Part shown: piece by piece, positions 26,417 to 35,279 of the stretch
Position numbering within the stretch: position 1 is the first letter of the stretch
Layout of the letters: each line of letters begins with the position of its first letter
From: Chryseobacterium vaccae
Lineage (GTDB): Bacteria > Bacteroidota > Bacteroidia > Flavobacteriales > Weeksellaceae
NCBI RefSeq assembly: GCF_009602705.1
Contig: NZ_VSWH01000001.1
Span: forward strand, 4,327,001 to 4,391,000
DNA: 64,000 nucleotides
Direction of reading: 5' to 3'
Program-made: the position numbers and the translations under genes
The notes under the pieces: generated by a model
Seen by the model: the letters and a program-made list of their open reading frames with translations, nothing else
Told to the model about the DNA's origin: nothing
The model's database searches: none

Positions 26417-27118
26417 TTAAACACTTTCCATATTAAAATAATTCCATGCTGCTACAAATACTCCGGCTGTTTCTGTTCTCAATCTCTGGTTCCCCAATGA
26501 AACGGCTTTAACCTTATTTTCGGCTAAAAATGAGATCTCTTTTTCAGAAAAATCACCTTCCGGGCCGATTAAAAAAGTAAGCTGCTCCAATGAAGGAATA
26601 GCTTTAAGTTCAGTTCTTTCAAGATTTTCATGGCAATGCGCCACAAAGGTATGTTCCGGATTACTATTTTTTAAGAAATCAGTAAGCTTTATCAGATCAT
26701 TGATCACAGGGAAATGAAACCTCAGGCTTTGTTTGGAGGCAGCAACAGCCTGTTTTCTGATTTTATCGATATTGATATTCTTACGCTCCGTTTTTTCTGT
26801 TACAATAATACTAATCTCTGAAACTCCCATTTCCACAGCTTTCTCCACAAAAAACTCAATTCTGTCTATATTCTTTGTAGGAGCAATAGCAATATGAAGC
26901 TTCGGACTGAATCCCGGAAGATTAGTTTTTATCTCGGAAACTTCTATTCCTGCTTTTTTACCTTCAATCAACAGCTGGCCTGAAGCAAGATTTCCTTTCC
27001 CATCGGTCACATGAATTTCTTCATCATTCTTCATCCTCAGCACTTTCACAATATGCTGCTGCTCATCATCATTAATGGTTACCGTGTTGTTTTCTATAGA
27101 TCCGTAAAATAGTTTCAT
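26417..27118 (-). CDS. rsmE: 16S rRNA (uracil-1498-N3)-methyltransferase RsmE
   Basis: Methylates U1498 near the decoding site of the 30S subunit. The 233-residue protein has an N-terminal PUA-like domain (QQHIVKVLRMKNDEEIHVTDG, about residues 21-41) and a SPOUT methyltransferase domain with FLIGPEGDFSEKEISFL and the SAM-binding knot LGNQRLRTETAG near the C-terminus. It lies 44 bases downstream of tsaD in the same direction, so the two translation-related genes are probably co-transcribed. Confidence 0.95.
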   Translation of the reverse strand: MKLFYGSIENNTVTINDDEQQHIVKVLRMKNDEEIHVTDGKGNLASGQLLIEGKKAGIEVSEIKTNLPGFSPKLHIAIAPTKNIDRIEFFVEKAVEMGVSEISIIVTEKTERKNINIDKIRKQAVAASKQSLRFHFPVINDLIKLTDFLKNSNPEHTFVAHCHENLERTELKAIPSLEQLTFLIGPEGDFSEKEISFLAENKVKAVSLGNQRLRTETAGVFVAAWNYFNMESV

Positions 27119-27162
27119 AAAAATGGGTGTTGTTCACAAAGTAAAAAGGCTAATCAGTCCTT

Positions 27163-28179
27163 TTATAAATCATATTTCGCTGTAGCCGTTGTTCTGAGAT
27201 CCGTAAATTCTCCTCTTTCAAATTTCAGCTGAGCTACCATAGCAATCATGGCTGCATTGTCTGTAGTATATTCGAATTTTGGAATGTAAATATTCCAGCC
27301 CAGTTTTTCTTTGTTGTCTTCCATCGCTTTTCTTAAAGCAGAATTAGCAGATACACCGCCGGCAATGGCAACTTCTTTGATGTTTAAATCGCTGGCCGCT
27401 TTTTCAAGCTTGTTCATAAGGATTTCTATGATGGTTTTTTGTACGGATGCACACAGATCATTGAGATTTTCTTTGATAAAATCCGGGTTTTTTCTAACTT
27501 CTTTCTGAATGAAATAAAGAACTGAAGTTTTGATACCACTGAACGAATAATCGTACTGCTGCATTTTAGGCTTGTTAAACGTAAAGGCATCAGGATTTCC
27601 CTCTTTGGCGAGCCTGTCAATAATAGGTCCGGCAGGGTAATCAAGATCGAAAATTTTTCCGATTTTGTCAAAGGCTTCTCCCGCAGCATCATCGATTGTT
27701 TTCCCGATAATTTCCATATTGAAATAATCTTTAACCAGTACAATCATGGTATGTCCGCCGCTTACCGTAAGACACAGAAAGGGGAATTTAGGCGGCATAG
27801 GATTTGCATCCTCAATAAAATGGGCTAAAATATGGGCCTGAAGGTGATTTACTTCTATTAATGGTACGTTTAAACTCATTGCCAGAGACTTGGCAAAGGA
27901 GGTGCCTACAAGAAGAGATCCCAAAAGTCCGGGGCCGCGTGTAAATCCTATAGCAGAAATGGCATTTTGTTGTATATTTGCTTTAGTAATAGATTTTTCA
28001 ACAACGGGGATTATATTTTGCTGATGTGCTCGCGATGCCAGTTCGGGAACCACACCACCGTATTCTTTATGGATGGCCTGATTCGCAGCAATGTTCGACA
28101 AAATGCAGTTTCCCTTGATGATAGCTGCTGAGGTGTCGTCGCAGGACGATTCAATACCTAAAATTATAGAGTCGCTCAT
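27163..28179 (-). CDS. tsaD: tRNA N6-adenosine threonylcarbamoyltransferase TsaD
   Basis: TsaD transfers threonylcarbamoyl to A37 of ANN-decoding tRNAs, with TsaB and TsaE. The frame is open up to 28242, but the conserved start is MSDSIILGIESSCDDTSAAI, so the ATG at 28179 is used (338 residues). The ASKHA motifs VNHLQAHILAHF (metal-binding HxxxH), VSGGHTM and AGGVSANSALR are present. The start codon is only 4 bases from the divergent tamB start, so its promoter must lie inside tamB. A matching TAnnTTTG element is found there, 8 bases upstream. Confidence 0.95.
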   Translation of the reverse strand: MSDSIILGIESSCDDTSAAIIKGNCILSNIAANQAIHKEYGGVVPELASRAHQQNIIPVVEKSITKANIQQNAISAIGFTRGPGLLGSLLVGTSFAKSLAMSLNVPLIEVNHLQAHILAHFIEDANPMPPKFPFLCLTVSGGHTMIVLVKDYFNMEIIGKTIDDAAGEAFDKIGKIFDLDYPAGPIIDRLAKEGNPDAFTFNKPKMQQYDYSFSGIKTSVLYFIQKEVRKNPDFIKENLNDLCASVQKTIIEILMNKLEKAASDLNIKEVAIAGGVSANSALRKAMEDNKEKLGWNIYIPKFEYTTDNAAMIAMVAQLKFERGEFTDLRTTATAKYDL

Positions 28180-28183
28180 AATA

Positions 28184-31100
28184 ATGGCAAAGTTAGAGAA
28201 TAATAACGAGAATGAGAATAAAAAATCAGTAGCTGAAAACATAAGTGATCAGGTACAAAAGACTGTTGATAATGTAGAAGGTGCTGTGAAAGAAACAGTT
28301 AAAGAGGCGTCTGAACTGGCATCGGATGCTATTCACCATCCGGTAGAAACTGCTGAAGAGTTTGGAAAACAGGCAATGAAAGACGTCACCAGTTATTCCT
28401 GGTGGGCGAAACTTCTTCTCATCCTTTTTTGGCTGGGCGTTATTCTTGTAGGTGGTGTTCTTATTGTAATTAATCTCCCTGCAACCAAGCAGTGGGCAGC
28501 GGATCAGGCTCTTCAGATTGTTAACAAAGACTTTAAAGCCGATATGTCTACAGAAAGTGTAGACGTTAATTATTTTGGAAATGTAACGATAAAAGGACTG
28601 AAGGTTAAAGACTACAAAGGACTGGAATTTATCACAGCAAAAGAGTTCCGTGCTAATTCAGACTGGATGTCTCTTGCTTATAATGCCATCTCGGGAAACA
28701 GCAATTCTTTAAGCTTTAACTCTCTCACACTTGTGAACGCAGATGTTAAAGTAATTACCTATAAAGGAGACAGTATTTCGAATTTTATCAGGTTTACAGA
28801 ATTGTTTGACAGCGGGAAAAAAAGAGATCCGAAGAAACCTCCCTTTCAGTTGAATTCCCGCGTGCAGATCATCGATTCAAAAGTATCAATCATTAATCAA
28901 AACTCTCCCGGAGATCCCGGAAAATGGCTTACTGCAACAAAATTTAATCTTAAAGCGCCCAACGTAAAGGTGAACGGACCTAATGTTTCAGCATTGATCA
29001 ATAATATGTCCTTCGTTACATCAAGATGGGGAAAATCTCATTTTGTAGATACGTTTTCAACCGAACTTTCTTTAACACATCAATTCCTTTCATTAAAAGA
29101 TCTGACCTTAAATACAAATCACTCACTACTGCAGGGAAATATTAAATTTAATCTTAATAACGGTTCATGGGCGGGTTTTGCAGACCGTGTGCGCTGGGAT
29201 ATGGATATCCACCAGGGAAGCCAGCTTAGCGGATATGATATCAGCTATTTTGTAACCAACTGGGATAATTTCAAACCCTTTAACCTGGCAGGGAAAATGA
29301 CGGGACCATTAAATAAGTTCCATCTTGAAAACTTCCTGATCAGAAACCCTGATGTGAATATTGCGACCAGTACCATGAAAGTAGACAGGCTGCTGAAAGG
29401 AAATTTCTCTATTGAAACCAACGATCTTTCCGCAGACTTTACCTACAAAGATCTTAAAGCAATGATGCCTTCATTCATTGCCAAAAAAATGAAAAATTTT
29501 GCCGATGATTTCGGTAAACTGAAATACAACGGTGCTGCAAAAGTAAATCCACAGCAGGTGTATGTATCATCAGGAAACCTGATAACGGGAATCGGGCAGG
29601 CAAAGATTTCAAAGTTTTCTCTTACGGACTACAGTACGGCAATGCCTAAATATTCCGGATATGCTGAGGTAAAGGATCTGAATACTTCGGTAATTACAAA
29701 AAATAAAACAGTAGGTCTTATTTCCGGTAAATTTGACATTAACGGGCAGAGTTTTGATGTCAATACCATGCGTCTGACTACAAAATCCCAGATCTCCAGT
29801 ATTGAGATTATGGATAAGGAAATTAATAATCTGTATCTTGACGGACTTTTAGACCATAAAAAATACAACGGACTGATCACGGTAAATGATGAACAGGCCA
29901 AAGCAACAATTAAAGGGCTTATTGATTTCAGTACTTCAAAGGTGGCGATGAATGTGAATGCAGATGTCAGCTATCTCAACATGAATTATTTCACCAACAA
30001 ACCCGGAAACCAGATTGTCAGTGGAAAGGTAGATGGCAAAATGGCCATGTCTTCCATGAATGATCTTACTCTGGATGTTGATGCCAGCGATCTTCATTTC
30101 GCAACGGCTACTCAAAAATATGTAATCCCTAAAGCTAAGGCTAAAACGTTCATTGAAGCAGGAGGAAGGGTTATAGAAATTGATGCACCGGGAGCCGCAA
30201 GCGGGAAAATCTCCGGAAAATATAACCTGGCAGACCTTGCCGGAATGGTAGAAAACGGAATCGGAAAAATATTGGTGGGACCTCCGCCAAGAAAGCTGTA
30301 CCGAGGACAAAGCTTTACCATGAATTTCGATGTTCAGCAGGGAGTAATTAATTATTTTCTTCCGGATCTGAAACTGCCACAGGGCGCTGTTGTAGAAGGT
30401 GAGTACGACGGAAATTCAAACAACCTGACCCTAAATCTGGATGCCGCTTCTTTAAAATATATCATGACGAAGAAAGAAGAGGTTTCGGATGCTGATAAAG
30501 CATTGGCTGCTGCCAATCCAGAATATAAGATCAACGACCGGACCAATATCTCCAGAGACAGTGCCATGATCGATAGTGTTATGGTAAGGATCAATACAGC
30601 GAATCTTGATGAACAAGTTTATGCAAGAATTGCAAGGCTGGAATATAATAAAAATGTCATCAAGAATTTTGAACTGAAAGGGAAAAATGAAAACGGAACC
30701 GCTTTACATCTTGCAACAACATTCAAGCATGGAAGTCCTGAAGATGAAACGGATGATAATCTTAAAGCATATGCGATCAATGTAGATCAGTCTACCAATG
30801 CTGCGGGAGATTATGTTTTTAAATTTGAACCTACAGAAGTGAAGTTCAATGATGTAACATGGGCTATAGATACAAGTCCGGAGCTGGATCACTCTATTAC
30901 TTACAGAAGGAAGACGGAAGATTTTGATATCCGGAATCTTAGGGTATATTCAGATAAAAGTGCCTTGTTTATTAAAGAGGCACAGTTTAAATCGATAAAG
31001 GACTTTTACGTAGATGCGGATATCCATGATTTTGCTATTGAAAAACTTCTTGAAATGAAGTCTGGCGGAAATCCTATGGATATTAAAGGACTTGCCAACG

Positions 31101-32974
31101 GAAGTGTAAAGATCAGAATGGATAAGAGCACGCTGCAGCCTTTGGTGGACCTTACTGTGGATGATATTATGATGAACGGTAATGATATGGGAGATCTTAC
31201 CATTTCGGCCACAAACGGGTTCTCACTTAACGTTTATGACATTGATGTAAAGGTTAATTCTGCAGGGATCATCGGAAATAATAATCTGAACCTTACGGGT
31301 ACCGTAAATAACAATACAGCATCACCAACTATTGATCTTACCGCAGAAATGCGCGATTTTGATCTTGGCTTTACCCAGCAGTTTGTACAGTCTATTTTCG
31401 GGAATCTGAGAGGGAAAGCAACGGGAGATCTTAAAATCAGTGGAAAGTTCAGTGATCTGGATTATAGTGGAGATATTGCTCTGAAGGATTTTGGTTTGAA
31501 ACTCTTATTTACCGGGGTAGATTATTCATTTGATGATACGGTAATCGGTCTTTCAAGAGGACTTGCAATTCTTAACAATATTGAAGTGCATGACGGGAGA
31601 TCCAATTCTAAAGGAACAATTTCCGGTGCTATCCAGTTTGAAACGCTTTCCTCAATGGGAGTCAACCTGATCATGAGAGCTGATAATCTCTTGATGCTGA
31701 ATACCACACAAAAGGATTTTGATTTATTCTGGGGAAGGGTTTACGGACAGGGAGATTTGTATGTGGATGGTCCTGTTTCGGGCTTGAATATTTCTACGCC
31801 TAACATGAAGGCCCTGAACGGGAGTACTTTCACATTTAATTCCAGCTCAACTTCTAATGTTGAAGAATTTAAAATGCTGAGATTCCTGAAAGAAGGAAAA
31901 GACGGATTAATTACTCTGGAAGAAAAGAAAAGAACCGGAGCTAATATGAATATTGACTTCAGTCTTGATGTAGATAAAGGAACCACCGTGAATGTTCTTG
32001 TAGGAGATGATGTAGGAAACATTTCTGTAAAAGGGACGGCGGATAGACTTCGTTTCCAGATGGGAAGACAGGGAAATATTGCCATGAATGGTACCTATAA
32101 AGTGGATAACGGAACTTTTGTTTCTAAAGCGATTCTGAATAAAACCTTCCAGATAGAAAAGAACAGCAGCATCAGATGGGACGGAGACGCTATGAAACCA
32201 GCGTTGGATATTAAAGCCAATTATGTAAGAATGGTTTCCAATGCCGGAGAATATTTAAGTATAGGAAGATTGCAGCCAATCAGTGTACTGCTTCAGGCCA
32301 GTATTACCCAAAGCCTTATTAACCCTAAAATAGATCTGGATGTAACAGCCTTGGATGTTTCCAGCCAGGTAAAAGAAACGTTGGCTGCCAAGATGAGCCA
32401 GGAGGGGGAAAAAGTACTTCAGTTTGGTTCTGTACTGCTCCTGAGTACCTTTAATGTATCGAATACCGGCGGAGTAGGATTTGATGTGGCAGGTGTTGCA
32501 GAGTCTTCGGGGTATAATATGCTTCTTAAGCAGCTGGGGTCGGTTCTGAATACCATGAGTAATGAATTCCAGATTGACCTTAATTATGTAAAAGGAGATC
32601 AGAACTCTAATACAGGAGACAGGGCCAATGCCGGAGTAAGCGTAGCGCTTTCACCGAGAGTGAATATTAAAACCGGGCTTGGTATTCCACTGAATAAAAC
32701 AGAAAGTACCCAGAACAATTATCTGTCCGGTGAGGGCTCTATTGAATACGATATTTCCAAGAAAAATGATGGAAGCCTTATCCTGAGAGGATATTCCAAG
32801 CCTACCAACATTGGTATGGTGAGTACTAATGGTTCTGCAAATCAGGCGTATGGCGGGGGTGTTGTATGGAGCAAAAGCTTTAATTCTTTATTTAAAAAGA
32901 AGAAAAAAGATAAAAAACCGGCAGAGTCTAAATCGGAAATAAAAACAGATTCTACAAAATCAGGTAGTAAATAA
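28184..32974 (+). CDS. tamB: TamB-like translocation/assembly protein (AsmA/DUF490 superfamily)
   Basis: A 1596-residue envelope protein. TamB relatives form a long beta-taco bridge between inner and outer membrane and help outer-membrane protein assembly or lipid transport. The ATG at 28184 (MAKLENNNEN) is preferred; the frame open from 28091 is antisense to tsaD. After a lysine/valine-rich amphipathic stretch (about residues 15-75, with repeated VKETV/ASELASDAI patterns) comes one membrane helix (LLLILFWLGVILVGGVLIVI, about residues 82-101), then long beta-repeat periplasmic sequence, a DUF490-like end (SILLQASITQSLINPKIDLD-like region, LSTFNVSN) and a basic tail (KKKKKDKKP). Single gene. 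Confidence 0.88.
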   Translation: MAKLENNNENENKKSVAENISDQVQKTVDNVEGAVKETVKEASELASDAIHHPVETAEEFGKQAMKDVTSYSWWAKLLLILFWLGVILVGGVLIVINLPATKQWAADQALQIVNKDFKADMSTESVDVNYFGNVTIKGLKVKDYKGLEFITAKEFRANSDWMSLAYNAISGNSNSLSFNSLTLVNADVKVITYKGDSISNFIRFTELFDSGKKRDPKKPPFQLNSRVQIIDSKVSIINQNSPGDPGKWLTATKFNLKAPNVKVNGPNVSALINNMSFVTSRWGKSHFVDTFSTELSLTHQFLSLKDLTLNTNHSLLQGNIKFNLNNGSWAGFADRVRWDMDIHQGSQLSGYDISYFVTNWDNFKPFNLAGKMTGPLNKFHLENFLIRNPDVNIATSTMKVDRLLKGNFSIETNDLSADFTYKDLKAMMPSFIAKKMKNFADDFGKLKYNGAAKVNPQQVYVSSGNLITGIGQAKISKFSLTDYSTAMPKYSGYAEVKDLNTSVITKNKTVGLISGKFDINGQSFDVNTMRLTTKSQISSIEIMDKEINNLYLDGLLDHKKYNGLITVNDEQAKATIKGLIDFSTSKVAMNVNADVSYLNMNYFTNKPGNQIVSGKVDGKMAMSSMNDLTLDVDASDLHFATATQKYVIPKAKAKTFIEAGGRVIEIDAPGAASGKISGKYNLADLAGMVENGIGKILVGPPPRKLYRGQSFTMNFDVQQGVINYFLPDLKLPQGAVVEGEYDGNSNNLTLNLDAASLKYIMTKKEEVSDADKALAAANPEYKINDRTNISRDSAMIDSVMVRINTANLDEQVYARIARLEYNKNVIKNFELKGKNENGTALHLATTFKHGSPEDETDDNLKAYAINVDQSTNAAGDYVFKFEPTEVKFNDVTWAIDTSPELDHSITYRRKTEDFDIRNLRVYSDKSALFIKEAQFKSIKDFYVDADIHDFAIEKLLEMKSGGNPMDIKGLANGSVKIRMDKSTLQPLVDLTVDDIMMNGNDMGDLTISATNGFSLNVYDIDVKVNSAGIIGNNNLNLTGTVNNNTASPTIDLTAEMRDFDLGFTQQFVQSIFGNLRGKATGDLKISGKFSDLDYSGDIALKDFGLKLLFTGVDYSFDDTVIGLSRGLAILNNIEVHDGRSNSKGTISGAIQFETLSSMGVNLIMRADNLLMLNTTQKDFDLFWGRVYGQGDLYVDGPVSGLNISTPNMKALNGSTFTFNSSSTSNVEEFKMLRFLKEGKDGLITLEEKKRTGANMNIDFSLDVDKGTTVNVLVGDDVGNISVKGTADRLRFQMGRQGNIAMNGTYKVDNGTFVSKAILNKTFQIEKNSSIRWDGDAMKPALDIKANYVRMVSNAGEYLSIGRLQPISVLLQASITQSLINPKIDLDVTALDVSSQVKETLAAKMSQEGEKVLQFGSVLLLSTFNVSNTGGVGFDVAGVAESSGYNMLLKQLGSVLNTMSNEFQIDLNYVKGDQNSNTGDRANAGVSVALSPRVNIKTGLGIPLNKTESTQNNYLSGEGSIEYDISKKNDGSLILRGYSKPTNIGMVSTNGSANQAYGGGVVWSKSFNSLFKKKKKDKKPAESKSEIKTDSTKSGSK
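28188..28195 (-). promoter_or_regulatory. putative tsaD -7 element inside the tamB coding region
   Basis: Minus-strand TAACTTTG matches TAnnTTTG exactly and leaves 8 bases before the tsaD ATG, so the message would have almost no leader. No convincing -33 TTG at standard spacing. Confidence 0.4.
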
Positions 32975-33056
32975 TCGTAATATTTTAATGATTTTTATCA
33001 TCTGTGTTAATTATTGTTAATATTTGATATAATTTTTTTAGTTAAATTATTTTTTA

Positions 33057-33064
33057 TAAATTTG
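33057..33064 (+). promoter_or_regulatory. putative -7 element of the Lrp/AsnC gene
   Basis: TAAATTTG matches TAnnTTTG in a very AT-rich leader, 44 bases before the ATG at 33109. Confidence 0.5.
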
Positions 33065-33108
33065 CAAAAAATACATAGATTTTTTAAGAAAATTGTAATT
33101 TAACTAAT

Positions 33109-33579
33109 ATGAACTATCAACTGGACGAAATAGACAAGAAGATTCTTGATTTCTTAGTAGAGAACACAAGAATGCCTTTTACTGAAATTGCTAAACAGAT
33201 GGATGTTTCCGCTGGTACAATTCACGTAAGAGTGAAAAAAATGGAAGATGCAGGTATTATTTTGGGATCATCTCTTAACATCGATTATGGTAAGCTGGAC
33301 TATCACTTTACAGCTTTCATCGGGATTCTTTTGACAAAATCAAACCGTACTCAGGAAGTACTGAAAGAATTGTCAACAATTCCTAACGTAATTGAAGCGA
33401 GTGTTATCTCTGGAAAATACAATATTTTCTGTAAAGTAAGAGCAAAAAACACCGATGACGCAAAGAGAATTATCTATCAGATAGATGACATTCAGGATGT
33501 AATGAGAACGGAAAGTATGATCTCTATGGAGGAGTACTTGAGTGATAAAAACAGATTGATCAACGCTATTTCTGTTTAA
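33109..33579 (+). CDS. Lrp/AsnC family transcriptional regulator
   Basis: A 156-residue regulator with an N-terminal winged helix-turn-helix (LDEIDKKILDFLVENTRMPFTEIAKQM, then VSAGTIHVRVKKMEDAGII, residues 5-51) and a C-terminal RAM/AsnC ligand and oligomerisation domain (TAFIGILLTKSNRTQEVLKEL, EASVISGKYNIFCKVRAKN). Such proteins usually sense amino acids and form octamers on DNA. No linked metabolic operon is visible, so the target and ligand are unknown. It has its own promoter and a strong terminator. Confidence 0.92.
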   Translation: MNYQLDEIDKKILDFLVENTRMPFTEIAKQMDVSAGTIHVRVKKMEDAGIILGSSLNIDYGKLDYHFTAFIGILLTKSNRTQEVLKELSTIPNVIEASVISGKYNIFCKVRAKNTDDAKRIIYQIDDIQDVMRTESMISMEEYLSDKNRLINAISV

Positions 33580-33606
33580 TTCAAATTTTAAACGAATAAT
33601 ATATCC

Positions 33607-33644
33607 AAAGAACTTATGAAATTACTCATAAGTTCTTTATTTTT
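33607..33644 (+). terminator. terminator after the Lrp/AsnC gene
   Basis: A perfect 13-bp stem (AAAGAACTTATGA with TCATAAGTTCTTT) around a 6-base loop is followed by ATTTTT. Its 3' side is also part of the next -7 element. Confidence 0.85.
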
Positions 33645-33645
33645 G
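33638..33645 (+). promoter_or_regulatory. -7 element embedded in the terminator T tract
   Basis: TATTTTTG matches TAnnTTTG and ends 5 bases before the ATG at 33651, so transcription would start at or next to the start codon (a leaderless message). The -33 position falls inside the hairpin. Confidence 0.4.
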
Positions 33646-33650
33646 TACCT

Positions 33651-34028
33651 ATGGAAGAATACAGCTATTTTGACGAAGATCCGAAGAAAGGATGGGGATT
33701 TATTCTGGCGTTTGCAGCCTTGATGCTGTTTACGATTATGGGACTGGGAATTGATGTGGATGAATATCTTCAGCATGAATATCTTCAGATTCCGAGGTGG
33801 TATTTCTACGTTATTTTTTCCATAGATGCCCTGATGATGATTGGCCTTATTCTGATGCTGTTCTACAGGAAAATCGGCATTTACATGTTCCCTGCATTGC
33901 TTGTGCTGCATTTCTTTATGCATAATTATTATCTGTCTACATTCCTGTATACTGATGTAACCAATCTTTTCCTTTTTACAGGATTTGGAATGCTGGCGAT
34001 TATCCCGAAGTGGAAGTTTTTCAGGTAA
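33651..34028 (+). CDS. small integral membrane protein, function unknown
   Basis: 125 residues with an acidic N-terminus (MEEYSYFDEDPKKGWG) and four hydrophobic helices (about residues 16-33, 48-70, 75-92 and 100-118). I do not recognise a named family. It has no signal peptide and no charged active-site motif. Its stop is only 7 bases from the stop of the convergent gwsS gene, with no terminator between them. Confidence 0.6.
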   Translation: MEEYSYFDEDPKKGWGFILAFAALMLFTIMGLGIDVDEYLQHEYLQIPRWYFYVIFSIDALMMIGLILMLFYRKIGIYMFPALLVLHFFMHNYYLSTFLYTDVTNLFLFTGFGMLAIIPKWKFFR

Positions 34029-34035
34029 ATTGTAG

Positions 34036-35100
34036 CTACGGCTTATAATAATTGATCGCTTTTTGTTTCAGCGGGTTTTTGCTCCATTCTTCCCATTTTC
34101 CGGTATAAGGATCATATCCGCATTTTAGAGGCTTTGAGCTATCTAAACCTTGATCGGTATGAGTTCTTTCCGTATAAGCCCTGCAATCTGTGCAGACATA
34201 CCTGAATTCACAATCTTTGCAGACTTCAATGTGATCTTTGGTTAGATTCCAGTATTTTTTGAACCCAGGTTGCCGTAAAGCTTCTTCAAGACTGGAATTG
34301 TATATATTACCATACACTTCCGGCATTAAAGGACAGTTTTTAATGTTTCCATCAATATCAATCCCTATTTTTTTATGAAGACAGGAGTTGTGATTGATAG
34401 CTTCCAGTACTTTAGGAAGATTGGTACTGAAGTATTCCATATCAACTTTTCCACAAGATGATATTTTAAGATATTCTTTGACAAAATGTACCGTAAATCT
34501 AAATTCGTCTTTGACTTTAAAAGGTACTTTGGGGCAATTGTGAAAAATAATATTATATATCCTTCCCGTATGGGTATTGAGATTCTGAATGAAAGACTTA
34601 TTGATTTCTTTATGAAAAGGAGAGTAGATCTCTATACCACATAAAACTGAAGCGCTGAATATACCGTCAATTTTTATTAGATCCTCTATTGTCAATGTTT
34701 TTTGACTATAAACTATTAAATGTTTAATACCAAGATTTTCTATAGACGGAAATATTGTTTTCAACAAAGCAATATCCTGTAATTCTATAAATAGTTCCGT
34801 TAATAAGCTAGGTTCATAATACTCATGAGAAAGAGATGGAAAATTGTTGTCCCATGAATTTTCTGTAATAAATCCGTATTCTTCCCTTAGTAGAATATCC
34901 AAATACTCTTCAATGATTTTTTGTGAATCTTGATCATAATTAGAGAGTAAGTCTTCAATGGAATATATTTTCAATTCCTGTATTACGTCATAAAGTTCCA
35001 GTGGGTATAATTCAGAGATTGCTCTTTGAAGGTCTGAAATAAGTATTCTGCTAATGCCTTTTGTAACCAATATATTTGAAAACAGATTGAAATATTTCAT
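34036..35100 (-). CDS. gwsS: grasp-with-spasm system SPASM-domain peptide maturase
   Basis: The 354-residue protein ends in a SPASM iron-sulfur domain: Cys240-x9-Gly-x4-Cys256, then CKDCEFRYVCTDC (Cys294, 297, 303, 306) and Cys327. The first ~200 residues have no CxxxCxxC motif for the radical-SAM cluster; the only cysteines there are Cys154 and Cys189. From my knowledge of the grasp-with-spasm family, this protein works with an ATP-grasp ligase to mature a ribosomal peptide, and its exact reaction is not known. It is the last gene of the operon. Its ATG overlaps the stop of the 60-residue gene upstream (ATGA). Confidence 0.85.
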   Translation of the reverse strand: MKYFNLFSNILVTKGISRILISDLQRAISELYPLELYDVIQELKIYSIEDLLSNYDQDSQKIIEEYLDILLREEYGFITENSWDNNFPSLSHEYYEPSLLTELFIELQDIALLKTIFPSIENLGIKHLIVYSQKTLTIEDLIKIDGIFSASVLCGIEIYSPFHKEINKSFIQNLNTHTGRIYNIIFHNCPKVPFKVKDEFRFTVHFVKEYLKISSCGKVDMEYFSTNLPKVLEAINHNSCLHKKIGIDIDGNIKNCPLMPEVYGNIYNSSLEEALRQPGFKKYWNLTKDHIEVCKDCEFRYVCTDCRAYTERTHTDQGLDSSKPLKCGYDPYTGKWEEWSKNPLKQKAINYYKP

Positions 35101-35279
35101 AGTAAACGAATTAGTGGTTTTACAGGCCTTTCCCGGACATAAAAATTAGTCTGGTATTTTTTGCACTTCAATACGTACGTTGTATTACTGTCTATTTTTA
35201 AAATATTTTTATTTTCAAAAAAGTCTATATGTTTAAATACAAGTGGTAGTTTATGCTGTTCTTTAAATTTTTCTTTCAT
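35097..35279 (-). CDS. 60-residue protein coupled between gwsG and gwsS, unrecognised
   Basis: The gene overlaps its neighbours by ATGA junctions on both sides (35279-35276 and 35100-35097), strong evidence that it is translated. The product is basic, with a Lys-rich start (MKEKFKEQHKLPLVFKHIDF), a strand-like middle (KNILKIDSNTTYVLKCKKY) and the end NFYVRERPVKPLIRLL. It has no signal peptide, no double-glycine leader and one Cys. It could be a peptide-recognition subunit of the maturation complex or a second substrate. Neither is shown by sequence, and it matches no family I know. Confidence 0.7.
   Translation of the reverse strand: MKEKFKEQHKLPLVFKHIDFFENKNILKIDSNTTYVLKCKKYQTNFYVRERPVKPLIRLL

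Noticed and set aside
28091..28183. Longer TamB start at 28091
   Set aside because: The extra 31 codons are antisense to conserved tsaD residues and not TamB-like; the ATG at 28184 fits.
28180..28242. Longer TsaD start at 28242
   Set aside because: The 21 added residues are not part of the TsaD family start (MSDSIILGIESSCDD) and overlap tamB.
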